DNA from: JBGAKG01 sp044224495
GTDB taxonomy: Bacteria > Myxococcota_A > Polyangia > Polyangiales > Polyangiaceae
Reading direction: 5' to 3'
Assembly: GCA_044224495.1 (NCBI GenBank)
Contig: JBGAKG010000013.1
Location: 1 to 64,000 of the forward strand
Length of the DNA stretch: 64,000 bases
Shown: positions 49,677-60,667 of the stretch, one piece after another
Layout of the letters: every line of letters begins with the position of its first letter
Position numbering within the stretch: the first letter of the stretch is position 1
The notes under the pieces: generated by a model
Seen by the model: the letters and a program-made list of their open reading frames with translations, nothing else
What the model was told of the DNA's origin: nothing
Databases searched by the model: none
Made by a program: the position numbers and the translations under genes

Positions 49677-49946
49677 ATGAGCTTCGGACGAAACCCGCAC
49701 GTGGCGAAGGCACAGGCAGAAGAGCAGAAGGCTCTCGCGACCGAGGACCAACACGCTGCGAGCATCGCCTGGCGCGAAGCCGCCCGGCAGTGGGACCGCG
49801 CCGCCGCGCGCGAGACCGACGGGAAGCGCAAGCAGGAGTACGAGGCGAAGGCCGAAGCCGCGCGCGCGAACGCGGATGCGCCCGAAGGCGAAGCCAAGGC
49901 CGCCGAGGAGCCGGCGGCGCCCGTCTCCCCGCGCGTCTTGAACTGA
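49677..49946 (+). CDS. Small coiled-coil protein
   Basis: An 89-residue protein starting at MSFGRNPHVAKAQAEEQKA, which reads as a helix rich in Ala, Glu and Lys with heptad-like spacing (AREAARQWDRAAARETDGKRKQEYEAKAEAA). No signal peptide. Found 26 nt after the propeller gene and about 70 nt before the acyl-CoA synthetase. Probably real because codon use is typical and the frame is open, but no function can be given. Confidence 0.55.
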   Translation: MSFGRNPHVAKAQAEEQKALATEDQHAASIAWREAARQWDRAAARETDGKRKQEYEAKAEAARANADAPEGEAKAAEEPAAPVSPRVLN

Positions 49947-50016
49947 CGGGAAGTGAACTAAACATCACCGCCACGTCGCACGCGCCGAGACGCTCGTCCG
50001 CCGCTAGACTGGGGCC

Positions 50017-51882
50017 ATGGTGGGAAGCGAACGGACCAAGTACGAGCACCTCGGGCAGATGATCGCGGACCGGGCGAAGTCGAACCCCGATCACACCGCG
50101 TTCCGCGTACGGAAGGGCGGCGCCTTCGTCGACGTTCCCTGGTCCGACGTCGCGCCGCGGATCGAGGCGATCGCCGCGGGGATCCTCACGGCGGGGAAGC
50201 TCGCCGACGGCGCCAGCGTCTCGATCATCGGCAACACGTCGATGGAGTGGGTCATCGCCGACTTCGCGTGTCTGTCCGTCGGGCTGAAGAGCGTGCCGAT
50301 CTACGCGAGCCTCTTGCCGGAAGAGGTCGGCTACATGCACGTCGACACGGACGTCGTGCTCGTCATCGCGGAGAACGCGGCGCAGGTGGCGAAGGTCCGC
50401 GCGATGCGGGACGGGTTCACGTTCTTCGACGTGAGCTACGGCCCCGAGCGGCTCTCGATCCGGGGCAAGATCGTCGTCGTCGATCCGACCGGCCTCGAGC
50501 CGGCGGACGACTGGGAGAGCCTCGCCACGCTCGAGGCGCGCGGTCGCGAGCGCCTCGGCGAGCTGCGCGAGGAGATGGCGCGCCGCGAGCGTCTCATCCG
50601 CCGCGCGCAGCTCGCGACGTTCACCTACACCTCGGGGACGACCGGCCCGCCGAAGGCCGTCACGCAGACGCACGGCAACATGCTCTCGATGCTCGAGATG
50701 GCGGAGTCCGCGGCCATCTTCGACGACAAGGCGAAGCGCCACGGTCTCTTCCTGTTCCTACCGCTCGCGCACTCCTTCGGGCGCTTGGTCGAGCTCGCGG
50801 GGCCCTTCTTCGACTCGCCCCTCGTCATCTCGTCGGTGCCGACGCTCGCCGAGGATCTCGGCCTCGCGCGGCCCGGGTTCTTCCCCGGCGCCCCGCGCGT
50901 GTTCGAGAAGATGATGGCGAAGGTGATGAGCGCTCTCGACGGCGCGCCGCCGATGCGAAGGCGGCTCGCGCATTGGGCGATCGCGACCGGCAAGGCGGCG
51001 AGCGCCTACACGCGCATCGGCCAGCCGATCCCGGGGCTCCTCTCGCTTCGCCACGCGTTGGCCGACAAGCTCGTCCTCTCCAAGCTGCGCGCGCGGCTCG
51101 GCTTCGACAACGCTTCGATCCTGCTCTCCGGCTCCGCGCCGCTCCGACCCGACGTCCACGAGTTCTTCCTCGCGATCGGGCTCACGCTGGTCGAGGCGTA
51201 CGGGCTCACGGAGACGTGTCCCGGGCTCACGACGAACCGTCCCGACAACATCCGCATCGGCACGGTCGGCCAGTCGTTCGAAGGCGTGTCCCTCCGGATC
51301 GCCGAGGACGGCGAGGTGCTCGCCAAGGGACCGAACATCACGGCGGGCTACCTCAACCGACCCGACGCGACGGCGGAGGCGTTCGACGAGGAGGGCTGGT
51401 TCCACACCGGCGATCTCGGCTCGCTCGACGCGGACGGCTTCCTCCGCATCACCGGCCGCAAGAAGGAGCTCCTGAAGACGAGCGGCGGCAAGTACATCGC
51501 ACCGCTCAAGATCGAGGCGCGCTTGAAGGCGCTGGCGTTCGTGCAGGAAGCGGTCGTCATCGGCGATCAACGGAACTACTGCAGCGTCATCTTCGCGCTC
51601 GACCCCGAGGTCTTGAAGGAAGTGGCGCAGCGGGAGGGCTTCGAGCCGCACCCCGAGAGCGATCACGTGAAGGCGCGTCTGCAGGCCCACGTGGACGAGG
51701 CGAACACGACGCTCGCGTCGTTCGAGCAGATCAAGCGCTTCTCGGTCGCGCCGGGGCCCTTCACCGTCGACGGGGGCGAGCTCACTGCCTCACTCAAGGT
51801 GAAGCGGAAGGCGGTGCTCCTGAAGTACGAGGCTCTCGTCGAGGCGATGTACCGGGGCGGGAAGGACCTGGCATCGCCTTGA
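50017..51882 (+). CDS. Long-chain fatty-acid-CoA ligase (AMP-forming)
   Basis: A 621-residue ANL-superfamily enzyme activating fatty acids to acyl-CoA. The P-loop is TYTSGTTGPPK (203-213). Other motifs are NRPDNIRIGTVG, EGWFHTGDLGSLDADGFLRITGRKKELLKTSGGKY (split across the hinge), and a C-terminal Lys in SLKVKRK. The length and the DGEVLAKGPNITAGYL segment fit FadD15/ACSL-type ligases. The 3' end overlaps the convergent dehydrogenase gene by 89 nt, so the two could influence each other's transcription. Fatty-acid chain length is not predictable. Confidence 0.9.
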   Translation: MVGSERTKYEHLGQMIADRAKSNPDHTAFRVRKGGAFVDVPWSDVAPRIEAIAAGILTAGKLADGASVSIIGNTSMEWVIADFACLSVGLKSVPIYASLLPEEVGYMHVDTDVVLVIAENAAQVAKVRAMRDGFTFFDVSYGPERLSIRGKIVVVDPTGLEPADDWESLATLEARGRERLGELREEMARRERLIRRAQLATFTYTSGTTGPPKAVTQTHGNMLSMLEMAESAAIFDDKAKRHGLFLFLPLAHSFGRLVELAGPFFDSPLVISSVPTLAEDLGLARPGFFPGAPRVFEKMMAKVMSALDGAPPMRRRLAHWAIATGKAASAYTRIGQPIPGLLSLRHALADKLVLSKLRARLGFDNASILLSGSAPLRPDVHEFFLAIGLTLVEAYGLTETCPGLTTNRPDNIRIGTVGQSFEGVSLRIAEDGEVLAKGPNITAGYLNRPDATAEAFDEEGWFHTGDLGSLDADGFLRITGRKKELLKTSGGKYIAPLKIEARLKALAFVQEAVVIGDQRNYCSVIFALDPEVLKEVAQREGFEPHPESDHVKARLQAHVDEANTTLASFEQIKRFSVAPGPFTVDGGELTASLKVKRKAVLLKYEALVEAMYRGGKDLASP

Positions 51883-52819
51883 GCCCGTCGGCGCGGGAGA
51901 TGACCGGCGCGTAGCCGAGCTCCCGCGCCGCACGCGAGCCGTCGATCGTGACCTCCGTCGAGAGCATCGCGACCGCGAACGTCGTCATCGGGGGCGCACG
52001 CTTCACGCGGAAGAGCCGATAGCTCCCCTCGATCACGCGCGCGGCGGCGCGCGCCGCGCTCCCGGGCAACGAGCGCGTCCCCAAATCCACGCCTTGGGTC
52101 TTCGCGAGGGCGCCGAGGAACTCGCGGTAGGTCGTGACCCCGTCGTCGACGACGAAGAAGGCGCGCCCACCGTCACCACGCGTCAGTGCGAGCTGGAGCG
52201 CGTGGGCCACGTTGAAGACGTGCACCGTCGACGTGCGGTGGCGACCGCCATCGAGCCACGCGAAGTCGCCGTTCTCCTTCGCGCGCAGGATCGCGGGGAG
52301 CACGGCGCCGTCGCGCGGACCCCAGACGAGCCGCGGTCGCACGGAGAGCGTGGCGAACCCGGTGTCGTTCGCGCCGAGGACGAGCCGCTCCGCCTCGGCC
52401 TTGGTCTCGCTGTAGAGGAACCGCTGGCGCGCGGGGTAGGGCCACGTCTCGTCGACCATCACGAGCGGGCTGCCGTCGAAGATCGCGGCCTCGGTGCCGA
52501 CGTGGACGAACCGCTTCACCGCGGCGGCGCGCGCGACGCGGAGGAGCTGGCGCGTCGCTTCCACGTTTCCCTGCTCGAACTCCGAGCGCGTGCCCCACTC
52601 GGCGACGAAGGCCCCCGCGTGCACGATCGCGTCCACGCCCGCCAGCATCGGGCGCGTGATGGCGCCGAGCTCGCCCCGGACGGGCGTCGCGCCGTACGTG
52701 GCGACGAGCTTCTCGCTGCTCTCGGAGCGGGCGAGGGCGAAGACCGTGTGCTCCCGCGCGACGCGCTCGATGAAATGGCCGCCGACGAAACCGGAGCCGC
52801 CCGTGACGAAGATCTTCAT
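51794..52819 (-). CDS. NAD(P)-dependent epimerase / 3-beta-HSD-like dehydrogenase
   Basis: The 341-residue protein opens with the Rossmann motif TGGSGFVGG (about 6-14). It has ADAIVHAGAFVAEWG (about 70-85), the YSETK catalytic motif (Tyr-x3-Lys) in LYSETKAEAERLV, and VRPRLVWGPRDGAVLPAI, all typical of extended SDRs of the 3-beta-hydroxysteroid dehydrogenase group. The substrate might be a sugar or a sterol; the latter is of interest because sterol synthesis is encoded 42 kb away. The 3' end overlaps the acyl-CoA ligase gene. Divergent from carB, with an inverted repeat in the gap. Confidence 0.85.
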   Translation of the reverse strand: MKIFVTGGSGFVGGHFIERVAREHTVFALARSESSEKLVATYGATPVRGELGAITRPMLAGVDAIVHAGAFVAEWGTRSEFEQGNVEATRQLLRVARAAAVKRFVHVGTEAAIFDGSPLVMVDETWPYPARQRFLYSETKAEAERLVLGANDTGFATLSVRPRLVWGPRDGAVLPAILRAKENGDFAWLDGGRHRTSTVHVFNVAHALQLALTRGDGGRAFFVVDDGVTTYREFLGALAKTQGVDLGTRSLPGSAARAAARVIEGSYRLFRVKRAPPMTTFAVAMLSTEVTIDGSRAARELGYAPVISRADGLKAMPGPSRPGTSPRREPRTSGAPPSASP

Positions 52820-52853
52820 GGTCGGGTCTTCGAGCGAAGCTCTTCTTCGAATC

Positions 52854-52940
52854 GAAGCGGCCGCGAGGGCGGGACGTGCTGCGGGGATCCCATGGGTCTC
52901 ATTGTAGATCCGTTCCGACGAGGCCGTTCGCGGCCGCTTC
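52854..52940. repeat. 13-bp inverted repeat upstream of carB
   Basis: GAAGCGGCCGCGA (52854-52866) and TCGCGGCCGCTTC (52928-52940) are exact reverse complements, 61 nt apart. Each arm contains the 8-bp palindrome GCGGCCGC, which makes the match less remarkable than its length implies. The gap 52820-53047 holds no other gene; a carB leader or paired operator is possible. Confidence 0.4.
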
Positions 52941-53047
52941 AGCGAGACGGACTGCACGCCCGGTGCCAGCGTTCTGCCCCGCGATCCTTCGAGGGAACAC
53001 CTTCCCTCTATCCCTCCCGCGCCATGACTGGTACGTACGCCGCTCGG

Positions 53048-56371
<3,324 letters not shown>

Positions 56372-56374
56372 CGC

Positions 56375-56836
56375 TCAGTGCGGCGGCGGCGCCGCGCGCG
56401 TGACGAGGATGATGTTTCCGTCCCGCTCCATCGTGAGTCCTTTCGCTTCGAGGACGACGGCGAGCGCCTGATCCCACGGGACCTGGTGCATCGTGACGGT
56501 GACGCGCCCTTGGACGTCGTCGCCGATGACGATGTTGGTCTTCCCGACGTCGGCGAGGAGCCGGCAGACGTTGTGGATGTCCGCGTCCTTCAGATCGAGA
56601 TCGATCTTGCGGCCGACCCAGTGGGGCCGCTCGTCGTCGCTGGCGATCGTGCGGGTGCGGAACCGATCGGGAGGAGGCGGAGGCGGCTCCTCGAGCGTGA
56701 TCGACGCCGGCGCCGTCGTGCAGTCGGAGGTCGGAGCGGTGATCGGCGCTGCAACGTCGGCCGTTCGTGGCGACTCTGCCTGCGTGCCGGCGCCGCAGCC
56801 GACGACGACGAAAGCGAGTGCCAGCGCGTACCGCAT
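56375..56836 (-). CDS. Lipoprotein with secretin-N0 (STN)-like domain
   Basis: The 153-residue product has lipobox VVGC (Cys14), a Thr/Pro linker with a run of Pro, and a C-terminal STN-type domain (about 77-148): IDLDLKDADIHNVCRLLADV and VTVTMHQVPWDQALAVVLEAKGL, ending in ILVTRAAPPPH. The domain is that found at the N-terminus of PilQ/secretins and in TonB receptors. Here it stands alone on a lipid anchor. It could be a pilotin-like or docking partner, but no secretion genes are adjacent. Convergent with carB, 3 nt apart. Confidence 0.75.
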   Translation of the reverse strand: MRYALALAFVVVGCGAGTQAESPRTADVAAPITAPTSDCTTAPASITLEEPPPPPPDRFRTRTIASDDERPHWVGRKIDLDLKDADIHNVCRLLADVGKTNIVIGDDVQGRVTVTMHQVPWDQALAVVLEAKGLTMERDGNIILVTRAAPPPH

Positions 56837-56905
56837 CCCACGAGTCTAGCGCGTGTCACCGAGTTGCCCACGGCTCTCCGTCGACGCTTCTGCTGAGATC
56901 CGAGG

Positions 56906-58363
56906 ATGCGGACCGCCGGCTTCGCCTTCCTCGCTTTCGTCCTCGCGTGCAGCAGCACGCCGGAGTCTCCCGCGCCCGATGCGGACGACGCGGGTGCGCT
57001 CCCCGACGCCGCGGGTTCGCCCGACGCCGACGCGGGCGCGCCGCCCGATGCCACGGTCGCCTTCACGGTCGGCGGCACGGTCAGCGGGTTGGCGAGCGGC
57101 GAGTCGGTCGTGCTGGCGAACGGCGCCGCGACGGTCACCGTCTCGGCCGATGGCGCGTTCGCGTTTCCGGAGAAGCTCGCGGACGGCACGCCGTTCGACG
57201 TCCGCGTCGCGCTCCCCCCGGCGAGCCAGACCTGCCGCGTCACGGCCGGCGCGGGCGCGGTGAAGTCGGCGGACGTCACGACGATCGCCGTCGCGTGTCG
57301 CCAACGCTTCGCCTACCTCGCGGGCTGGAGGGTGGACGCCCAAGCGGTCTGGACCGGCGACGTCGTCGCGTACCGGGCGACGAGCGCGGGCTCGCTCGCG
57401 CTGCTCGCTCCGCCGAGCACGATCGACGTGGGGAAACAGCCGTCCGGCATCGCGGTCCACCCGAGCGGGGACCACCTCTACGTGAGCGACGCCGAGGGGA
57501 AGGCGGTCCACCAGCTCGACCTCGGGAGCGACGGTCGGCTCACGCCGATGGCGACGCCGTCGCTGCCCGTGACGGTGACGCCGAGCGCCGTCACCGTGCA
57601 CCCCGCGGGGATTGCGGTCTACGTCGCCGCGAGCTTCGAAGTCTTCCAGTTCTCCGTCGGACCTTCGGGCGCGCTCACGCCGATGACGGTTCCCTCCGTC
57701 GCCTCCGCGTTCGTCACCCGCTCGATCGTCGTCGACGCCGCGGGGAAGCACGCCTACGCGTCAAACGAGGGGGACGGGACGATCTCGCAGTACGACGTCG
57801 GCAGCGACGGCGCGCTGACGCCGATGGCACCTGCGGCAGCGACCGTCGCCGCGGCGAACGATGCGTGCGCGCAGCTGGCGCTCCACCCGTCGGGCCTCTG
57901 GGCGTACGCCGCATGTCGCGGGGCGACCCCGTCGGTCGGCGTCGAACAGCTCGCGCTCGGGAAGGACGGCAAGGTGACCGCGCTCGGTGGCGTCGCCACG
58001 ACGCCGACCGGCAACACGCTCGGCGTCACGGTGCACCCTTCGGGCAAGTGGGTCTACGCCGTGAGCACCGAGCACAACATGAACCCAGGGCGGCTCTCGC
58101 AGTTCGCCGTCGGTCCGGACGGGAAGCTCACCCCGCTCGGCACGCCGAGCGTCGCGACGGGGGTCGAACCCAGCGTGGTCGTCGTGGACGCACGGGGCGA
58201 GAACGTCTTCGTCGTCGACTCGGGCCTGGCGTTCGCGAATGGCGCCGTCGGCGCCGACGTGCGCCGCTACTCGGTCGACCTCAAGACCGGGGCGCTCACC
58301 TACGCCGAGACGCTCGCCACGCCGAGCAAGCGGAACCCCTACGCGTTCTCCTTCAGCCCGTGA
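56906..58363 (+). CDS. Lactonase-type beta-propeller lipoprotein
   Basis: The 485-residue protein has lipobox VLAC (Cys14), an Asp/Ala/Pro linker, a Big-like module (about 52-130) with FTVGGTVSGLASGESVVL and FAFPEKLADGTPF, and a YVTN/lactonase-type seven-bladed propeller (about 135-485). Blade signatures recur: SIVVDAAGKHAYASN, AVHPSGDHLYVSD, LALHPSGLWAYAA, VTVHPSGKWVYAVST. Lactonase-like (6-phosphogluconolactonase family) folds bind or hydrolyse small ligands, but catalytic assignment is unsafe. The Big-like module is shared with 37142-38596. The 3' end overlaps the next gene by 11 nt on the other strand. Confidence 0.8.
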   Translation: MRTAGFAFLAFVLACSSTPESPAPDADDAGALPDAAGSPDADAGAPPDATVAFTVGGTVSGLASGESVVLANGAATVTVSADGAFAFPEKLADGTPFDVRVALPPASQTCRVTAGAGAVKSADVTTIAVACRQRFAYLAGWRVDAQAVWTGDVVAYRATSAGSLALLAPPSTIDVGKQPSGIAVHPSGDHLYVSDAEGKAVHQLDLGSDGRLTPMATPSLPVTVTPSAVTVHPAGIAVYVAASFEVFQFSVGPSGALTPMTVPSVASAFVTRSIVVDAAGKHAYASNEGDGTISQYDVGSDGALTPMAPAAATVAAANDACAQLALHPSGLWAYAACRGATPSVGVEQLALGKDGKVTALGGVATTPTGNTLGVTVHPSGKWVYAVSTEHNMNPGRLSQFAVGPDGKLTPLGTPSVATGVEPSVVVVDARGENVFVVDSGLAFANGAVGADVRRYSVDLKTGALTYAETLATPSKRNPYAFSFSP

Positions 58364-58769
58364 GCTGGAGGGTCCGCCGCCACTTCGCGTGCGCGATCAG
58401 GGTGAGCTCGACGAGATCGCGGGTGGGCGTGCGCTCGTCGAAGAAGAGCTCGTCGTAGAAGATCGGGACGATGGCGAGGAGCACCTCGCGGAGCTCGCGC
58501 TCGTTGCCGAACAAGAGCTTGATCGCGCGGCGCCGCGAGTCGTCGTCGACGAGCTCCGCGCACGTCACGAAGACCTGCTCGACCCCGTCGAGCGTGCCGT
58601 CGCTGAGCTGCGCCGCGCGCGGCGGCAGGATCGAGTACGCGTTCAGGCGCTCGAGGACGCCCTCGCGCGTGAGCTCGATGCCGCTCGTCGCGGCGGGACG
58701 CGGATCGGTGTCCTCGAGGTATTCGTCGTCGGTCAAATCGATGGCTTGATTGGCGGCTTCGCGCTGCAT
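58353..58769 (-). CDS. Conserved-type soluble protein of unknown function
   Basis: A 138-residue acidic protein starting MQREAANQAIDLTDDEYLEDTD. The N-terminal 30 residues are disordered; the rest is helical (LTREGVLERLNAY, AAQLSDGTLDGVEQVFVT, RAIKLLFGNERELREVLLAIVPIFYDELFF). No motif recognised. Overlaps the lactonase-type gene by 11 nt at the 3' ends. Confidence 0.6.
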   Translation of the reverse strand: MQREAANQAIDLTDDEYLEDTDPRPAATSGIELTREGVLERLNAYSILPPRAAQLSDGTLDGVEQVFVTCAELVDDDSRRRAIKLLFGNERELREVLLAIVPIFYDELFFDERTPTRDLVELTLIAHAKWRRTLQLTG

Positions 58770-58854
58770 GTGGATCTCTCCCTCGCGTCGCGACGGCGAC
58801 GCCCGATGGTTTCCCCCTGGCGCCCTACCTCGTTGCGGCCCCGCCGCGTCGCAT

Positions 58855-60162
58855 TCAGTGACGGACGAGCTTGGCCCGTGCGGCGGGCGCGGCCTCTTCG
58901 TCCTCGGCCACGAGGCGCAGGAACTCCTCGTCCCGGCCGTCGGCCGCCGCCGCGATCCGGACCCGCGCCGCTTCGTCGTGCTCGGCCGCGACCACCGGCT
59001 CGACCCGGAGCCGAAGCTCGCCGGGGCTCCGTGCCAGCACCCGCGCCGCGGCGGCTCGGATGTGGGGGCTCACGTCCGTGTCTTCGAGCACGCGGACGAG
59101 GTCCTCCGTCCGAATCGAGTTGCCGCGATACGCCGCTTGGGGTCCCTGAGCGAGCGCATCGATCCGCGCGAGCCACTCGGCGGCGGTCTCGTCGGCGCGT
59201 CGCTCCAGGTGGCGCGTCGCGTCTTCGTGGGAGTCGAGGGGCATCCCCTTGCCGCGGGCGCGTGCCATCGCGGTGAGCACGGTCTCGGCGAAGAGCTCGC
59301 GCTCGAGCTGCGACATGCCTTCGGGGACGAACGGGAGTCGGTAGCCGTCGAGGAGGAGCTCGTAGCTGCCGGTCCCGTTCCGCACGCGCGCCACGAAGCC
59401 TTTCTTCGCCGGGACCATCGACTCGATCGCCTCGTAGTGGACCCAGGGGTACGAGAGCGTGACGGGGAGCTGAATCGCGTGCGCGTCCAAGCGCAGGGTG
59501 GGGGGCCCCGAGTAGAGCCGCTCGATCGACATGGCCATCGCGAAGAGCGCCATGAGCGCGGTCGCGAGCGTCGTCCACTGCGCCAGGTCCTCGGCGCCGC
59601 CGAACCATGCGGCCACGAAGACGATCGTCCCGAGCACCGTGAGCGTGCGCGCGACGCTCTCCGCGACGTTCTGCGGCGTCGGACGAGCGGGGAACGCGAG
59701 CGACCCATAGCCCCGGATGCCGATCCCGAGCGCACGGCAGACCGCGCGCAGCTCGCCGAGCGTCCGCACCTCGATCGCGAGCGGGCGCGACCGCGCGGCG
59801 TGGCGGAGCGTGATTCGGTAGCCGTTCTTGGTCGGCGCGGTCGAAGCGCCCTCGACGTGCCGTGCGGCGAGCCGCGTCCGGCGAAGGAGCGGCCCCCGCA
59901 CCTCGATCGCACCGGGGACGAAGCGAAGCCGCACGTCCCCCACGGCGAAGCGCTCGAGGAAGAGGGGGACGTGACGCGCGCCGGCGAGAACCGCGATCCC
60001 CATGGCGACGAGGAGCGGCGTGACCGCCGACGCGAGCGCCACCCCGGCGACGAACAGCGCGCCGGCGACCCCGAGCGGCAAGAGACGGAGCCAGCGCGGC
60101 CCGCTCGGGTCGATCAGGACGGCTCTGCAGCCTTCGTGGTCTCGCTCGTCATCGCGTTGCAT
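58855..60162 (-). CDS. Membrane protein with PH-like and HEAT-like regions
   Basis: A 435-residue protein. Two pairs of membrane helices are seen: about 26-42 with 45-61, and about 176-190 with 197-212. Each pair is followed by a beta-rich region of PH-like type (DVRLRFVPGAIEVRGPLLRR, and LRLDAHAIQLPVTLSYPWV). The C-terminal 90 residues have HEAT-like helices (VRVLEDTDVSPHIRAAAARVLARS). No enzymatic motif. It starts 31 nt from the divergent coiled-coil gene. Confidence 0.68.
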   Translation of the reverse strand: MQRDDERDHEGCRAVLIDPSGPRWLRLLPLGVAGALFVAGVALASAVTPLLVAMGIAVLAGARHVPLFLERFAVGDVRLRFVPGAIEVRGPLLRRTRLAARHVEGASTAPTKNGYRITLRHAARSRPLAIEVRTLGELRAVCRALGIGIRGYGSLAFPARPTPQNVAESVARTLTVLGTIVFVAAWFGGAEDLAQWTTLATALMALFAMAMSIERLYSGPPTLRLDAHAIQLPVTLSYPWVHYEAIESMVPAKKGFVARVRNGTGSYELLLDGYRLPFVPEGMSQLERELFAETVLTAMARARGKGMPLDSHEDATRHLERRADETAAEWLARIDALAQGPQAAYRGNSIRTEDLVRVLEDTDVSPHIRAAAARVLARSPGELRLRVEPVVAAEHDEAARVRIAAAADGRDEEFLRLVAEDEEAAPAARAKLVRH

Positions 60163-60193
60163 GCGTCACAAGCCGTCGGTAGAAGAGTATGCC

Positions 60194-60667
60194 ATGGCGA
60201 AGCCGAAGTACCCGCTCGACCCGCTCCTGGACTTGCGCGAGAAGCGCAAGGACGAGGCGGGGGTCGCGCTCGCCGGTGCGGTGAAGGAGCGGACCCGTGC
60301 CGAGCAAGCGTCCGCGCAAGCGGCCGGCGCGCGGCAATCGGCGGAACAGACGGCGGCTTCGGTACGTTCCGAAGAGGCAAAGGTGCTGGAGGAAGGGGCG
60401 CTGACCGCCGCCGATCTCCAGCGCGCCGGCGCATGGGAACAACGCGTGGAGACCGAACGGCGCGCCCTGCTGAAGAAGGAAGAGGAAGCGCTCGCCGCGG
60501 CGGACGAAGCGCGCGCGCGCGAGACCGGAGCGCGCGGCGAGCTCGCTGCGCGTGACGCGGACGTCGAGGTCGTCGCCAAGGACAAGGCTCGGCACGAAGA
60601 GCGCGCCCGCCGCGCCGCCGAGGCAAAAGCGGAAGAAGAGGCGAGCGAGGCATGGCGAAAGCGCTGA
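60194..60667 (+). CDS. FliJ-like coiled-coil protein
   Basis: Start at MAKPKYPLDPLLDLREKRKDEA, the usual beginning of FliJ/YscO-type stalk proteins. The 157-residue product is a long antiparallel coiled coil rich in Ala, Glu, Arg and Lys. No flagellar or type III gene is present in this window, so it could be a stand-alone coiled-coil protein or a divergent FliJ. The transglycosylase gene starts inside its last 16 nt, so the two are coupled. Confidence 0.6.
   Translation: MAKPKYPLDPLLDLREKRKDEAGVALAGAVKERTRAEQASAQAAGARQSAEQTAASVRSEEAKVLEEGALTAADLQRAGAWEQRVETERRALLKKEEEALAAADEARARETGARGELAARDADVEVVAKDKARHEERARRAAEAKAEEEASEAWRKR

Noticed and set aside
52094..53047. Upstream extension of the carB frame
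   Set aside because: It lies antisense to the dehydrogenase and reads as Arg/Glu filler. The CarB start motif begins at 53048.
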